Positions 22,396 through 31,435 of a DNA stretch of 64,000 nucleotides are shown here, piece by piece. A program made the translations under genes and the position numbers. The DNA lies in the NCBI RefSeq assembly GCF_038561935.1, contig NZ_CP102770.1, positions 9,238,001-9,302,000 of the forward strand. The letters run 5' to 3'. The notes below the pieces were generated by a model, which worked only from the letters and a program-made list of their open reading frames with translations, did no database searches and was not told the DNA's origin. The stretch's first letter is position 1. Each line of letters begins with the position of its first letter. This DNA is from Myxococcus stipitatus. Its GTDB lineage: Bacteria; Myxococcota; Myxococcia; Myxococcales; Myxococcaceae.

Positions 22396-24983
22396 ACAGC
22401 CCCATCTCTCTCTACAATCCACGCTCCACGCCGCCAGCGCAGCTCGAGGCCATGCTCGTGGGACGGGACGCGCTGTTGAAGGAGCTGCTCGACAACCTCC
22501 ACGCGCAGTCGCGTTCACGAACCCGCCAACACTGGCTCCTTCGAGGACCGAGAGGCATGGGGAAGACCCACCTCACTGGGGTCCTCCACCATCGAGTCAG
22601 GGGAGATGCTCGACTTTCGGAGAGCTATCTTCCGCTCTGGCTCGGGGAGGCCGATGTCTACGAGGTCTACTCTCCAGCGACGCTCCTGGAGCGCATCGCG
22701 GAGCGACTGGTCGAAGCCGTTCCTGATGCGAAGCTCGCGGCGACCCTTCACACCCTCGAAGGCGTGGGTGACGAGGAGGGCTTCTTCCAGGAACTCTCGA
22801 GCCACCTCGGCGAGGAGGCCGAGCGACAGGGAAAGACCCTGCTGGTGTTGATGGAGAATCTTGATGCGCTCCTGGAGAGCTTTGCCGCGAAGGAGCGCGA
22901 GGCGCAGGTCCGCCAGCTCCGCTCCCTGCTCCTCCATGCCCCGCATTTCCTGTTCATCAGCACCACGCCGACTCGCTACATGGTGGAGCTGACGGACCCG
23001 AAGAAGCCCCTCTACAACCAGTTCAAGGAGCGGGACCTCCGCCCCCTGAGTGTGGAGGAGGTCGGCGTCGTCTTCTCGAAGCTGGTCGAGCTGACGGGAC
23101 GAAAGGGGATGGAAGCCGTCCTCGGCGACAGACAGGATGGAGTCCTCCGCCGCAAGGTGATTCATCAGCTCACGGGTGGGTTGCCGCGCTCGGTGGTCAT
23201 GACCTTCGAGGTGATGAGGGACAAGACCGGCATCAAGGCCTTGGTGGAAGACCTGCGGCGACTGCTGGACGCACAGACGGCCTACTTCGAGGCCCGACTC
23301 GCCCGACTCGCACCTCGCGAGCGGGCCATCGTGACCACGATGGCCCTGGCGTCCACCAACCTCACGAGCAAGGAGATCGCGACCCGAAGCCGGCTCCCCG
23401 AGCGGACGCTCTCCACTTTGGTCTCCCGGCTCGTCCAGGACGGCCATGTCGAGCCCACCTCTGGAACAGGTGGGAAAGGGACAGTCTACGGCCTGAGCGA
23501 GGGACTCTTCCGCCTGTGGTACCAGTACCGAAAGGGGAGGCTGCTGCTGGAACCCCTGGTTCGATTGCTCGCCTATCTGTTCAACCCGAGCGAACTCCAG
23601 GAAACCATCGCGAGACTCCAGCGGCACGTCGAAGAGAACCAGCCCGACTCACAGGACTCGGCCCATCTAGCGCTGCGGCAAGTCGAAGAGGCCTTGCGGC
23701 TCGCGACATCCGAAGAGGGACGGCTCGACCGAGAGCGACTCTGGAAGGAGTGCCAGGAAGAGGCGACAGCTATCCGGGATGCCCGCCAGACCATTGACCA
23801 ACTGAGAGCCTTTGTCAGCAAGTACAAAAACTTGGCCCCTCGGAAGAAGTTCCCTCCCATTATTGAGAGCGCTCTCAAGGTCATCCAGCGCCTGCCAGCC
23901 CCCCTTGCTACGGACTGCATCAGTTGGTTCAACGCCAGCATGTACGTGCTTTCGCTTCACAGCCCCGTCTTGGCAACTCGCCAACTACATCGCCTCCTGA
24001 ACTTTCTGGAATCTCAAGATAGTTCACTTCGTGAACTCGGCCCCTACACTCACCTTTCATTGGGCATCATCCACGAGAAGTCCGGCCAGGTTGAAGAAGC
24101 CCTGAGGCATATCGAAGCAGTGATTCTTGCCAAGAGCGCGTACAAGCCCAGGGTTGGCCCATTCCCGCTCGAAATGGCCCGCTGGATCAGGGCTGAATTG
24201 TACAAGAAGATCGGCCGCACTCCTGAAGCCATCCGCGATTACTCACACGTCATCGAAAGTGCACTCAGGTCTGGAGGCATACAAACCTCAATGGGTCTAC
24301 ATGCAGCCAATGCCCTCGCACGCGTTCACGAGAAAAGCGGAGACTGGAAACAGGCCAAGCAAGCCATCCACAATCTCCTCAAGCTGTCCGACAGCCTGCC
24401 GTTCCACAAACGAGACCGTCAGTTGATTGCGGGTGCGCAACTCCGACTCATTTTCAACAAGATGGCTCTTGGCGATCCCGCTTTGGTTCGGTTGCTCTCA
24501 TCCCTAGAACAGTGGATCAAGGAGAACCCTCACCACCAATTCATCGACATCGCACAAGAGATTTCGACCAGGCATGCGCCCATCATGAACATGTTTTCGG
24601 AGCGTAATCCGCAGCGAAGAGTCACCACGTTCCTGAGCAATCCCAACGCCTTCTATTCTAACCTCCCCATCGAGCAGTTGCGCCAACTCATCAAGGAACT
24701 CGAGGAATCGGCTTCGCCGGAAGAAGCTCCCCTAGTGCACACACACGCACTGGTTGCCGAGACCCTTGATGCAACCATTCTCAACGCACCGGGGGCAAAA
24801 GCCCGCCTGAATCGCGCACTCGGCCGACTCCCACCGGAGCTACGACAGGTGGTTCGAGAACGAATCGCCGATGAACAGACACGCGCCCCCACTCAACCGC
24901 CCCCTCCCAAGCGGCGCACAAACTCGTCATCCCCGGCACGGCCCGCGGCCTTGCGTTCGGCCGCGGACCCATTGGAGCGTTAG
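22392..24983 (+). CDS. STAND-like ATPase with winged helix and TPR-like repeats
   Basis: An 863-residue protein; GTG start at 22392 overlapping the previous stop. Residues about 20-320 form an AAA/STAND NTPase: FVGRD-like MLVGRDALLKELLDNL, Walker A RGPRGMGKTH (about residue 52), Walker B TLLVLMENLDALL (about 150) and FLFISTTPTR sensor. A winged helix follows (LTSKEIATRSRLPERTLSTLVSRLVQDGHV, about 325). From about residue 480 to 800 the protein is helical with TPR-like repeats (LGIIHEKSGQVEEALRHIEAV, ANALARVHEKSGDWKQAKQAI), a typical sensor arm. The last 50 residues are a Pro/Arg-rich tail. The repeat half is visibly lower in GC than the ATPase half, suggesting a different origin. Likely a ligand- or invader-sensing member of the operon. 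Confidence 0.82.
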   Translation: MNSPISLYNPRSTPPAQLEAMLVGRDALLKELLDNLHAQSRSRTRQHWLLRGPRGMGKTHLTGVLHHRVRGDARLSESYLPLWLGEADVYEVYSPATLLERIAERLVEAVPDAKLAATLHTLEGVGDEEGFFQELSSHLGEEAERQGKTLLVLMENLDALLESFAAKEREAQVRQLRSLLLHAPHFLFISTTPTRYMVELTDPKKPLYNQFKERDLRPLSVEEVGVVFSKLVELTGRKGMEAVLGDRQDGVLRRKVIHQLTGGLPRSVVMTFEVMRDKTGIKALVEDLRRLLDAQTAYFEARLARLAPRERAIVTTMALASTNLTSKEIATRSRLPERTLSTLVSRLVQDGHVEPTSGTGGKGTVYGLSEGLFRLWYQYRKGRLLLEPLVRLLAYLFNPSELQETIARLQRHVEENQPDSQDSAHLALRQVEEALRLATSEEGRLDRERLWKECQEEATAIRDARQTIDQLRAFVSKYKNLAPRKKFPPIIESALKVIQRLPAPLATDCISWFNASMYVLSLHSPVLATRQLHRLLNFLESQDSSLRELGPYTHLSLGIIHEKSGQVEEALRHIEAVILAKSAYKPRVGPFPLEMARWIRAELYKKIGRTPEAIRDYSHVIESALRSGGIQTSMGLHAANALARVHEKSGDWKQAKQAIHNLLKLSDSLPFHKRDRQLIAGAQLRLIFNKMALGDPALVRLLSSLEQWIKENPHHQFIDIAQEISTRHAPIMNMFSERNPQRRVTTFLSNPNAFYSNLPIEQLRQLIKELEESASPEEAPLVHTHALVAETLDATILNAPGAKARLNRALGRLPPELRQVVRERIADEQTRAPTQPPPPKRRTNSSSPARPAALRSAADPLER

Positions 24984-24991
24984 CTGCAACC

Positions 24992-27073
24992 TCAGTCCAT
25001 CAACTGCTGCGACAGATAGACATGGTGCAGCGCCCACCGGCGCGCGTTGAGCACCGGGTCGGAGTCGTTGGAGTGCCCGCCGTCCGTGTTCTCGTAATAG
25101 AGATACGGCAGCCCCATGGCCTCCAGCTTCGCGGCGAACTTGCGCGCGTGGCCCGGGTGCACCCGGTCGTCCTTCGTGTTCGTCGTGATGTACGGCTTGG
25201 GATACCGCACGCCCGCCTTCAGGTTCTGGTAGGCGGAGTACTTCGAGATGAACGCCGCATCCCCCGGAACCGCCGGGTCGCCGTACTCCCCCGCCCACGA
25301 CGCTCCCGCGGGCAGCTTCGTGTAGCGCATCATGTCGATGAGCGGGCTCTCGATGACCGCCGCGTTGAGCAGCTCCGGGTGCTGCGTCATCGCCACGCTG
25401 GTCAGCACCCCTCCGTTGGACCGCCCATAGATTCCGATGTGCGCGGGCGACGTCACCTTGCGCCGCGCCAGGTCCTCCAACACAGCGGCGAAGTCATCGA
25501 AGGAGCGCTGACGGTTCTCCCGCAGCGCGGCCTGGTGCCAACGCGGACCGAACTCGCCACCGCCTCGGATGTTGGCGACGACATACGCCCCGCCACGCTC
25601 CAGCCACAGCTTGCCCATCTCCGGCAGATAGACAGGGGGCTTGGACACCTGGAAGCCGCCATAGCCATACACCACCGTCGGCGTCACCGCGCCCGGCTTG
25701 AGCTTCGCCGGACGCACCAGGAAGTACGGCACCTTCGTCCCGTCCTTCGACTTCACCCAGAACTGCTCCACCCGGTGCTTGGAGGCATCGAAGCGCGCGG
25801 GCAGCGACTTCACCTGCTTCACCGTGTTCGTCGACGCATCGCCCAGCCACAGCGACGTCGGCGCGAGGAACCCCTCCGAGCGCGCGAACAGCTTGTCGTG
25901 TCCCCTCGACGTGCCGATGACGCTCACCGACGCGTTCTTCGGCATCGCCAGGCGCTTGCGGCTCCAGCGGCCCTTGCCCGGCGTGTACACATCCAGCGCG
26001 CCCTTCACGTCCTCATACAGATTCACGAGCAACCGGCTGCGCGTGGCCACCACCGCCTCGATGGCCTGACGCGGCCCGGGCTGGAAGATGAGCGTGGGCT
26101 TCGCCTTCGACGCCTCCGCCTTCAAGTCCGCCAGCGCATACGACAACAGCGCACCCTGCTTGAAGCCACCCCAGTCCTCCTCGAGGGTGAAGACAATCTG
26201 CCCATTGAGGTGCGTCTGGATGGACGCCTTGCGCGGGAAGGGCAGGCGCACGAGCCCCGCGTCACCGAGCAGGAAGTACTCCGACTCGAAGAACGTCACC
26301 GCCCGGTTGATGAGCACCGCCTGGAGCTGGCCGTCCACGTCGTGAATGACGATGGGCCGGGAGGACACGTCCGTGCGCTCTCCTCGATACACCTCCACCG
26401 CCTGCTCCAGCGGCGTGCCGCGCTTCCAGCGCTTGAGCACGAACGGGTAACCGGACTCCGTGAGGGTGTCACCGCCCCAGTCCCGCCCCACCAGCAGCGT
26501 GTCCGCGTCCAGCCAGTCCAGGGACTGCTTGCCTTCCGCCAGCCGGAAGCCGCCCTCCAGGAACTGCTTCGTGGTGGCGTCGAACTCGCGCGCCTCCACC
26601 GCGTCCTTTCCGCCGTTGGACAGGAAGACCATGCAGCGCAGGTCCGCCGGAGGAAGGCAGTCGCTGCCCTTGAAGACCCAGTTGGCGCCCTCCGCCTTCG
26701 ACAGGGCGTCCACATCCAGCACCGTCTCCCACGGGATGGAGGGGCTCGCGTAACCCTCCAGCGTGGTGCGCAGCCAGCGGCCTCGCGGGTTCGCCTGGTC
26801 CTGCCAGAAGGTGTCCACGCCGCCCGCGCGGAAGACGGGCGTGGGGATGCGGTCCGTCGCGGTGAAGATGCGCAGCGCCTCCGCCTGGAAGGAGGCGAAG
26901 CGCGGGTCCTTCTCCAGCGCGGCCTCTGTCTTCGCGTTCTGCGCGCGCACCCACTCCAGCGCCCGCTGCCCCTGCACCTCTTCCAGCCACAGGAACGGGT
27001 CCTCCTCGGCGGCCATGGCCGTGGAAGCGGTCAACAACCCGGTCAGCAGCGGTGCGACAAACAACCTGCGCAT
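24992..27073 (-). CDS. Prolyl oligopeptidase family serine peptidase (S9A)
   Basis: A 693-residue exported enzyme that cleaves short peptides after proline. The N-terminus is a Sec signal (MRRLFVAPLLTGLLTASTAMAA). Residues about 70-400 form the seven-bladed propeller typical of S9A; the C-terminal hydrolase domain begins around VTPTVVYGYGGFQV. The catalytic Ser lies in GIYGRSNGGVL (about 540), Asp in TKDDRVHPGHARKF (about 625) and His in DGGHSND (about 670). Length matches the family (about 690-720). It is convergent with the STAND ATPase gene (8-bp gap) and divergent from the alpha-2-macroglobulin gene, with about 200 bp between them for both promoters. A secreted digestive or periplasmic role is likely. 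Confidence 0.96.
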   Translation of the reverse strand: MRRLFVAPLLTGLLTASTAMAAEEDPFLWLEEVQGQRALEWVRAQNAKTEAALEKDPRFASFQAEALRIFTATDRIPTPVFRAGGVDTFWQDQANPRGRWLRTTLEGYASPSIPWETVLDVDALSKAEGANWVFKGSDCLPPADLRCMVFLSNGGKDAVEAREFDATTKQFLEGGFRLAEGKQSLDWLDADTLLVGRDWGGDTLTESGYPFVLKRWKRGTPLEQAVEVYRGERTDVSSRPIVIHDVDGQLQAVLINRAVTFFESEYFLLGDAGLVRLPFPRKASIQTHLNGQIVFTLEEDWGGFKQGALLSYALADLKAEASKAKPTLIFQPGPRQAIEAVVATRSRLLVNLYEDVKGALDVYTPGKGRWSRKRLAMPKNASVSVIGTSRGHDKLFARSEGFLAPTSLWLGDASTNTVKQVKSLPARFDASKHRVEQFWVKSKDGTKVPYFLVRPAKLKPGAVTPTVVYGYGGFQVSKPPVYLPEMGKLWLERGGAYVVANIRGGGEFGPRWHQAALRENRQRSFDDFAAVLEDLARRKVTSPAHIGIYGRSNGGVLTSVAMTQHPELLNAAVIESPLIDMMRYTKLPAGASWAGEYGDPAVPGDAAFISKYSAYQNLKAGVRYPKPYITTNTKDDRVHPGHARKFAAKLEAMGLPYLYYENTDGGHSNDSDPVLNARRWALHHVYLSQQLMD

Positions 27074-27276
27074 ATGTCCTCGTCTCCCTGGTGGCGCGAA
27101 CGGTGGCCTTCAACACGGCCCCGCCCTACCCATTCCAGGCGGGCCCCACCCCGCCGGGCGGGCAGCTTCCCCCAACCTTCCGCGCCCAGGCCACCCACCG
27201 TCCGAGCCCCCACCCGAGACACCCCGAGTCGCCAGGCGGGCAGAACTTCCAGAAAGGCCATGCGTTCAGAGCCGGC

Positions 27277-30200
27277 ATGACCCTCCCAGTCCCGCGCCTT
27301 CTCGGGGTGCTCGCCGCCCTGGGCCTCGCCGCGCCTTCGCTGCTGCCCCTCCCGGGGCTCGCCGCCCCGCGGCCCCTCCCCAGCCCTCAGGCGGACCGGC
27401 CGAATACCTTCATCACCACGGACAAGCCCCTGTATCGCCCCGGGGACCAGGTGCTGATGCGGGCGCTCTACCTCTCCGGCATCAGCCGCAAGCCCTACAC
27501 GGACATGGCGGGAGGCTACGCCGAGATTCGCGGCCCCCTGGGTGAGGTCGTCTGGCAGGGCTACATGACCACCCGCGAGTCCGTCTGGGGCCTCGCCTGG
27601 CGCATCCCCCAAGAGCAATCCGGTGGCGAATATACCTTGCGCGTCACCAGCGCCTTCCACGTCATGCCCATCGTCGAGCGGAAGTTCGACGTGCGCGCCT
27701 ACCGGGCCCCCCGGCTCAAGTCGCAGATTGAGTTCCTCCGGGACGGCTACGGCCCCGGCGACACCGTCTCCGCCACGCTCGACGTGAAGCGCGCCGAAGG
27801 CGGCGTGCCCGAGGGCGCCAAGGTGTCCGCCAACGCGCTCGTCGACGGCGCCACCGTGGCGCAGGTCTCCTGTGTCGTGGATGCCCAGGGCCTCTGCCCC
27901 GTGCGCTTCACCCTGCCCGCCCGCATCGAGCGCGGCGAGGGAACCCTGGCCTTCACCATCCAGGACGGCGGCGTGGTGGAGACCGCCGCCAAGACGATTC
28001 CCATCCTCCTCCAGACGCTGGACCTGGCGTTCTACCCGGAGGGGGGAGACCTGGTGGCCGGTGTCCCCTCGCGCGTCTACTTCGAGGCGCGCACGCCCGC
28101 GCAGAAGCCCGCGGACCTGACGGGGACCGTCATCGACGTGGAGACGGGCATGCCCGTGCTGGCCGTGCGCTCGGAGCACGAGGGCCGGGGCCGCTTCGCG
28201 CTCACCCCTCGCGCGGGGGCGCGGTATGCGCTGCGCATCACCGCTCCGGCCGGAATCCGGAAGACCTTCCCGCTGCCCGAGGTGAAGTCGGAGGGCGCCG
28301 TGCTCCGCTCGATGCAGGACGTGGTGCCCATGGGGCAGCACGTGAAGCTCGCGCTCGGCACCACGAACCTGAGCCGCGTGACGGTGACGCTGAGCCAGCG
28401 CGACGTCCGCATCGCCTCGGCGGTGGTGGACCCGCGTGAGTATCACTCCGTCATCCTGGACCCGGGCGACGCGGATGGCGTGCTCATCGCCACGGCGTGG
28501 GACTCGGACGGGAGGCCGCTCGCGGAGCGGCTCGTGTTCCGCCAGCCGACGAAGGACCTCGAGGTCTCGCTGACGACGAACCGCGACCGCACCGTGCCGG
28601 GCGCGAAGGTGGAGCTCACCGCGAAGACCACGCGCGACGGCAAGCCGGTCTCCGCGCTGGTGATGCTCTCCGTCACGGACGACGCGATGCTCCAGCTGAA
28701 GGAGAAGCGCGAGCAGGCCCCGGAGCTCCCGGTGATGGTGCTGCTGGAGCCCGAGGTGAAGGAGCTGGCCGACGCGCAGCTCTACCTGGACAAGAAGAAC
28801 CCCAAGTCCTCCCTCGCGGTGGACCTGCTGCTCGGTACACAGGGATGGAGGCGCTTCGCCTTCGCCAAGCCCACCGAGTTCCTCGCGCGCGGCGGGGACG
28901 TGGTCGACCGCATCCTGCTGATGAGCACGACGCCGCTTCCGCCGCTCCCCGCGCCGGCGCTGCCGGTCGATGCCATCGCGGGACGCCAGGCGGCTCCGGC
29001 CCAGGCCCAGCCTCCCGCGGACCAGCCCATGCTCCAGGAGGAGCGCAAGGAGCTGGAAGACGGGGCCAGCCTCGCCTTCAACGCGCCCATGCCGATGGTT
29101 CGGGCGCCACGCCCTCCCGCCGCCGTCGCGAAGAAGGCGGCCATGGAGCCCGCGTTCGCCCCCATCGAAGAGGCACGTGCCCGCGCGGACGTGGTCGCGC
29201 CGATGGGCGCCGAGGCCCCCATCGCCAGGGTCTCCACCCCGATGGTCCGCGAGTACGCCCACCTGGCCCGCCCCAGGCGCAAGCCGCAGGACCGGGTGGA
29301 CTTCGCGGAGACGCTCTACTGGAACGCCGGCGTGCGCACCGACGCGCGCACGGGTGAGGTCCGCGTGAGCTTCGCCACCAGCGACTCCGTGACGACATTC
29401 AAGGCCTTCGCCGGAGCGGTGGGCGCGGACGGCGCGCTGGGCTCGGCCGTGAAGGAGCTGGAGTCGGTGCAGCCGTTCTACGCGGAGCCCAAGCTGCCGC
29501 TCGAAGTCACCTCGGGAGACGTGGTGCAGCTCCCCGTGGCCCTGGTGAACGGGACGGACGCCACGCTGACGGATGCGCAGGTGAGGGCGGAGGTCCAGGG
29601 GGATGTGAAGTTCACGGGTGGCGGAGCCATGAGCCTGCACGCCCGTGAGCGCGGGCGTCAGCTCCTCTCGCTGAGCATCGGCCAGGAGTCGCGGCCGGTG
29701 GAGGTGAAGCTCATCGCCAGCGCCAGCAACTACTCGGACACCGTCACGCGCACGCTGGCCATCAAGCCCCTGGGCTTCCCCGCGAAGACCTCGTTCGGCG
29801 GCATGGTGTCCCCCCAGCGGCCCGCGGTGCACACCGTCGTCCTCCCCGAGCAGGTGGTGCCCGGCAGCATTCGCGCCTCCATCGTCGTGTACCCCAGCCC
29901 GCTGGCCAACATGACGGAGGGCCTGGCGCGGCTCATCCAGGAGCCGGGCGGCTGCTTCGAGCAGACGAGCTCCACCACGTACCCGATGACGATGGCGCAG
30001 CAGTACTTCCTGTCGCACGGCGGCGTCAGCCCGGACCTGGTGTCCTCCGCGCGCGAGAAGCTGGACCGGGGCCATGACCGGCTCGTGAGCTTCGAGACGA
30101 AGGAGCGCGGCTACGAGTGGTTCGGCGAGGCCCCCGGCCACGAGGCGCTGACCGCCTTCGGCCTGCTCCACTTCACGGACATGAAGCAGGTGCGCACGGT

Positions 30201-31386
30201 GAACGAGGCGATGATGGAGCGCACCCGGGGCTGGCTGATGGGGCAGCGCGACGGCAAGGGCGGCTTCAATCGCAAGCGCCGCGCGCTGCACGTCTGGCTG
30301 GAGGACGCGGACACCTCCAACGCGTACATCGTCTGGGCGCTGCTGGAGAGCGCGGCGTCTCGCGCGGAGGTGGCGCGGGAGCTCGCGAAGGAGATTGCCT
30401 CCGTGAAGAAGTCCGCGGACACCAGCTCCAACAGCTACGTCGTCGCGCTGGCGGCCAACGTGCTGTCCCTCGCGGGGGATGGCGAGGGCGCGCGGGCGCT
30501 GATGTCCCGGCTCGCGAAGCTCCAGAACTCACGCGGCGAGGTGGAGGGCGGCACGCAGTCCATCGTCGGCAGCTCGGGCGACACGCTGCGCATCGAGACC
30601 ACCGCCCTGGCGGCGCTGGCCTGGCTGCGCGAGCCGGAGCAGTACATGAGCCATGTGGTGCGGACGCTGAAGTACCTCGCGGAGTCCAACGACGGTGGCC
30701 GCTACGGCGCGACGCAGAGCACGGTGCTCGCGCTGCGCGTCATCAACACCTATGACCAGGCCCACGGCAAGAAGCTCCCGCCCGGGCAGGTGTACCTCTA
30801 CGTGGAGGGACGTCCGGTCGGCGAGCCCGTGCGCTTCGATGGCTCGACGCGCGAGGCCCTCAAGCTCGCGGACGTGAGCGGGCTGCTGGGGCCGGGGGGC
30901 CGCAAGGTGGAGCTGCGCATGGAGGGCGGCGAGGCGCTGTCCTACTCGATGGAGGTCACCTACACCGCGGTGCTCCCGCGGAGCTCCCAGGACACGCCCG
31001 TGGCGCTCGAGGTGGCGATGGCGAAGCGCGAGCTCGTCGAGGGCGAGCCCACCGAGGCGCGCGTCATGGTCGCCAATCGCACGGGCCAGCACCTTCCCAC
31101 CGCGGTGGCCATCTTCGGCGTGCCCGGCGGCATGGACGTGCGGCATGACCAGCTCAAGGAGCTGGTGAAGCGCAAGGTCGTGGATGCGTACGAGGTGCTG
31201 GGGCGCGACGTCGTCCTGTACTGGCGGGGCCTGGAGCCTCGCAAGCGCATCGACGTGCCGCTGTCCCTGGTGGCGACGGTGCCCGGCACGTACACCGGGC
31301 CCGCGAGCCGCGCATACCTCTACTACACGGACGAGCACAAGGTCTGGAGCGAGGGCGTGAAGGTCTCCATCAGCCCCAAGTCCTGA
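27277..31386 (+). CDS. Bacterial alpha-2-macroglobulin with thioester
   Basis: A 1369-residue protease-trap protein. ATG at 27277 gives a signal-like N-terminus (LLGVLAALGLAAPSLLPLP) without a lipobox Cys, so it is probably periplasmic and soluble. A frame extending upstream overlaps the promoter and has no ribosome site. MG2 begins at FITTDKPLYRPGDQV (about residue 47); further macroglobulin domains follow. A Pro/Ala/Met-rich stretch at about residues 555-665 (APALPVDAIAG...PMVREYAHL) lies where the bait region is expected. The thioester motif GGCFEQ is at about residue 891, with the usual partner helices after it and a C-terminal receptor-binding-like domain. It is not next to a penicillin-binding protein gene, unlike many bacterial A2Ms. 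Confidence 0.95.
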   Translation: MTLPVPRLLGVLAALGLAAPSLLPLPGLAAPRPLPSPQADRPNTFITTDKPLYRPGDQVLMRALYLSGISRKPYTDMAGGYAEIRGPLGEVVWQGYMTTRESVWGLAWRIPQEQSGGEYTLRVTSAFHVMPIVERKFDVRAYRAPRLKSQIEFLRDGYGPGDTVSATLDVKRAEGGVPEGAKVSANALVDGATVAQVSCVVDAQGLCPVRFTLPARIERGEGTLAFTIQDGGVVETAAKTIPILLQTLDLAFYPEGGDLVAGVPSRVYFEARTPAQKPADLTGTVIDVETGMPVLAVRSEHEGRGRFALTPRAGARYALRITAPAGIRKTFPLPEVKSEGAVLRSMQDVVPMGQHVKLALGTTNLSRVTVTLSQRDVRIASAVVDPREYHSVILDPGDADGVLIATAWDSDGRPLAERLVFRQPTKDLEVSLTTNRDRTVPGAKVELTAKTTRDGKPVSALVMLSVTDDAMLQLKEKREQAPELPVMVLLEPEVKELADAQLYLDKKNPKSSLAVDLLLGTQGWRRFAFAKPTEFLARGGDVVDRILLMSTTPLPPLPAPALPVDAIAGRQAAPAQAQPPADQPMLQEERKELEDGASLAFNAPMPMVRAPRPPAAVAKKAAMEPAFAPIEEARARADVVAPMGAEAPIARVSTPMVREYAHLARPRRKPQDRVDFAETLYWNAGVRTDARTGEVRVSFATSDSVTTFKAFAGAVGADGALGSAVKELESVQPFYAEPKLPLEVTSGDVVQLPVALVNGTDATLTDAQVRAEVQGDVKFTGGGAMSLHARERGRQLLSLSIGQESRPVEVKLIASASNYSDTVTRTLAIKPLGFPAKTSFGGMVSPQRPAVHTVVLPEQVVPGSIRASIVVYPSPLANMTEGLARLIQEPGGCFEQTSSTTYPMTMAQQYFLSHGGVSPDLVSSAREKLDRGHDRLVSFETKERGYEWFGEAPGHEALTAFGLLHFTDMKQVRTVNEAMMERTRGWLMGQRDGKGGFNRKRRALHVWLEDADTSNAYIVWALLESAASRAEVARELAKEIASVKKSADTSSNSYVVALAANVLSLAGDGEGARALMSRLAKLQNSRGEVEGGTQSIVGSSGDTLRIETTALAALAWLREPEQYMSHVVRTLKYLAESNDGGRYGATQSTVLALRVINTYDQAHGKKLPPGQVYLYVEGRPVGEPVRFDGSTREALKLADVSGLLGPGGRKVELRMEGGEALSYSMEVTYTAVLPRSSQDTPVALEVAMAKRELVEGEPTEARVMVANRTGQHLPTAVAIFGVPGGMDVRHDQLKELVKRKVVDAYEVLGRDVVLYWRGLEPRKRIDVPLSLVATVPGTYTGPASRAYLYYTDEHKVWSEGVKVSISPKS

Positions 31387-31398
31387 GCCGTGCTCCTC

Positions 31399-31435
31399 CT
31401 TCCAGGGACCGCCGTGACGTCAGGGTCCCTGGAAG
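31399..31435. terminator. Bidirectional 12-bp-stem terminator
   Basis: CTTCCAGGGACC (31399-31410) pairs perfectly with GGTCCCTGGAAG (31424-31435). The second arm is inside the last codons of the convergent dioxygenase gene, so one hairpin serves both the A2M and dioxygenase transcripts. Confidence 0.85.

Noticed and set aside
27043-30291. A very long minus-strand open frame (about 1080 residues) over the alpha-2-macroglobulin gene
   Set aside because: His/Arg/Gly-rich, repeat-like composition typical of the antisense of GC-rich coding DNA; no ribosome site, domains or start; the plus-strand gene has all A2M motifs.
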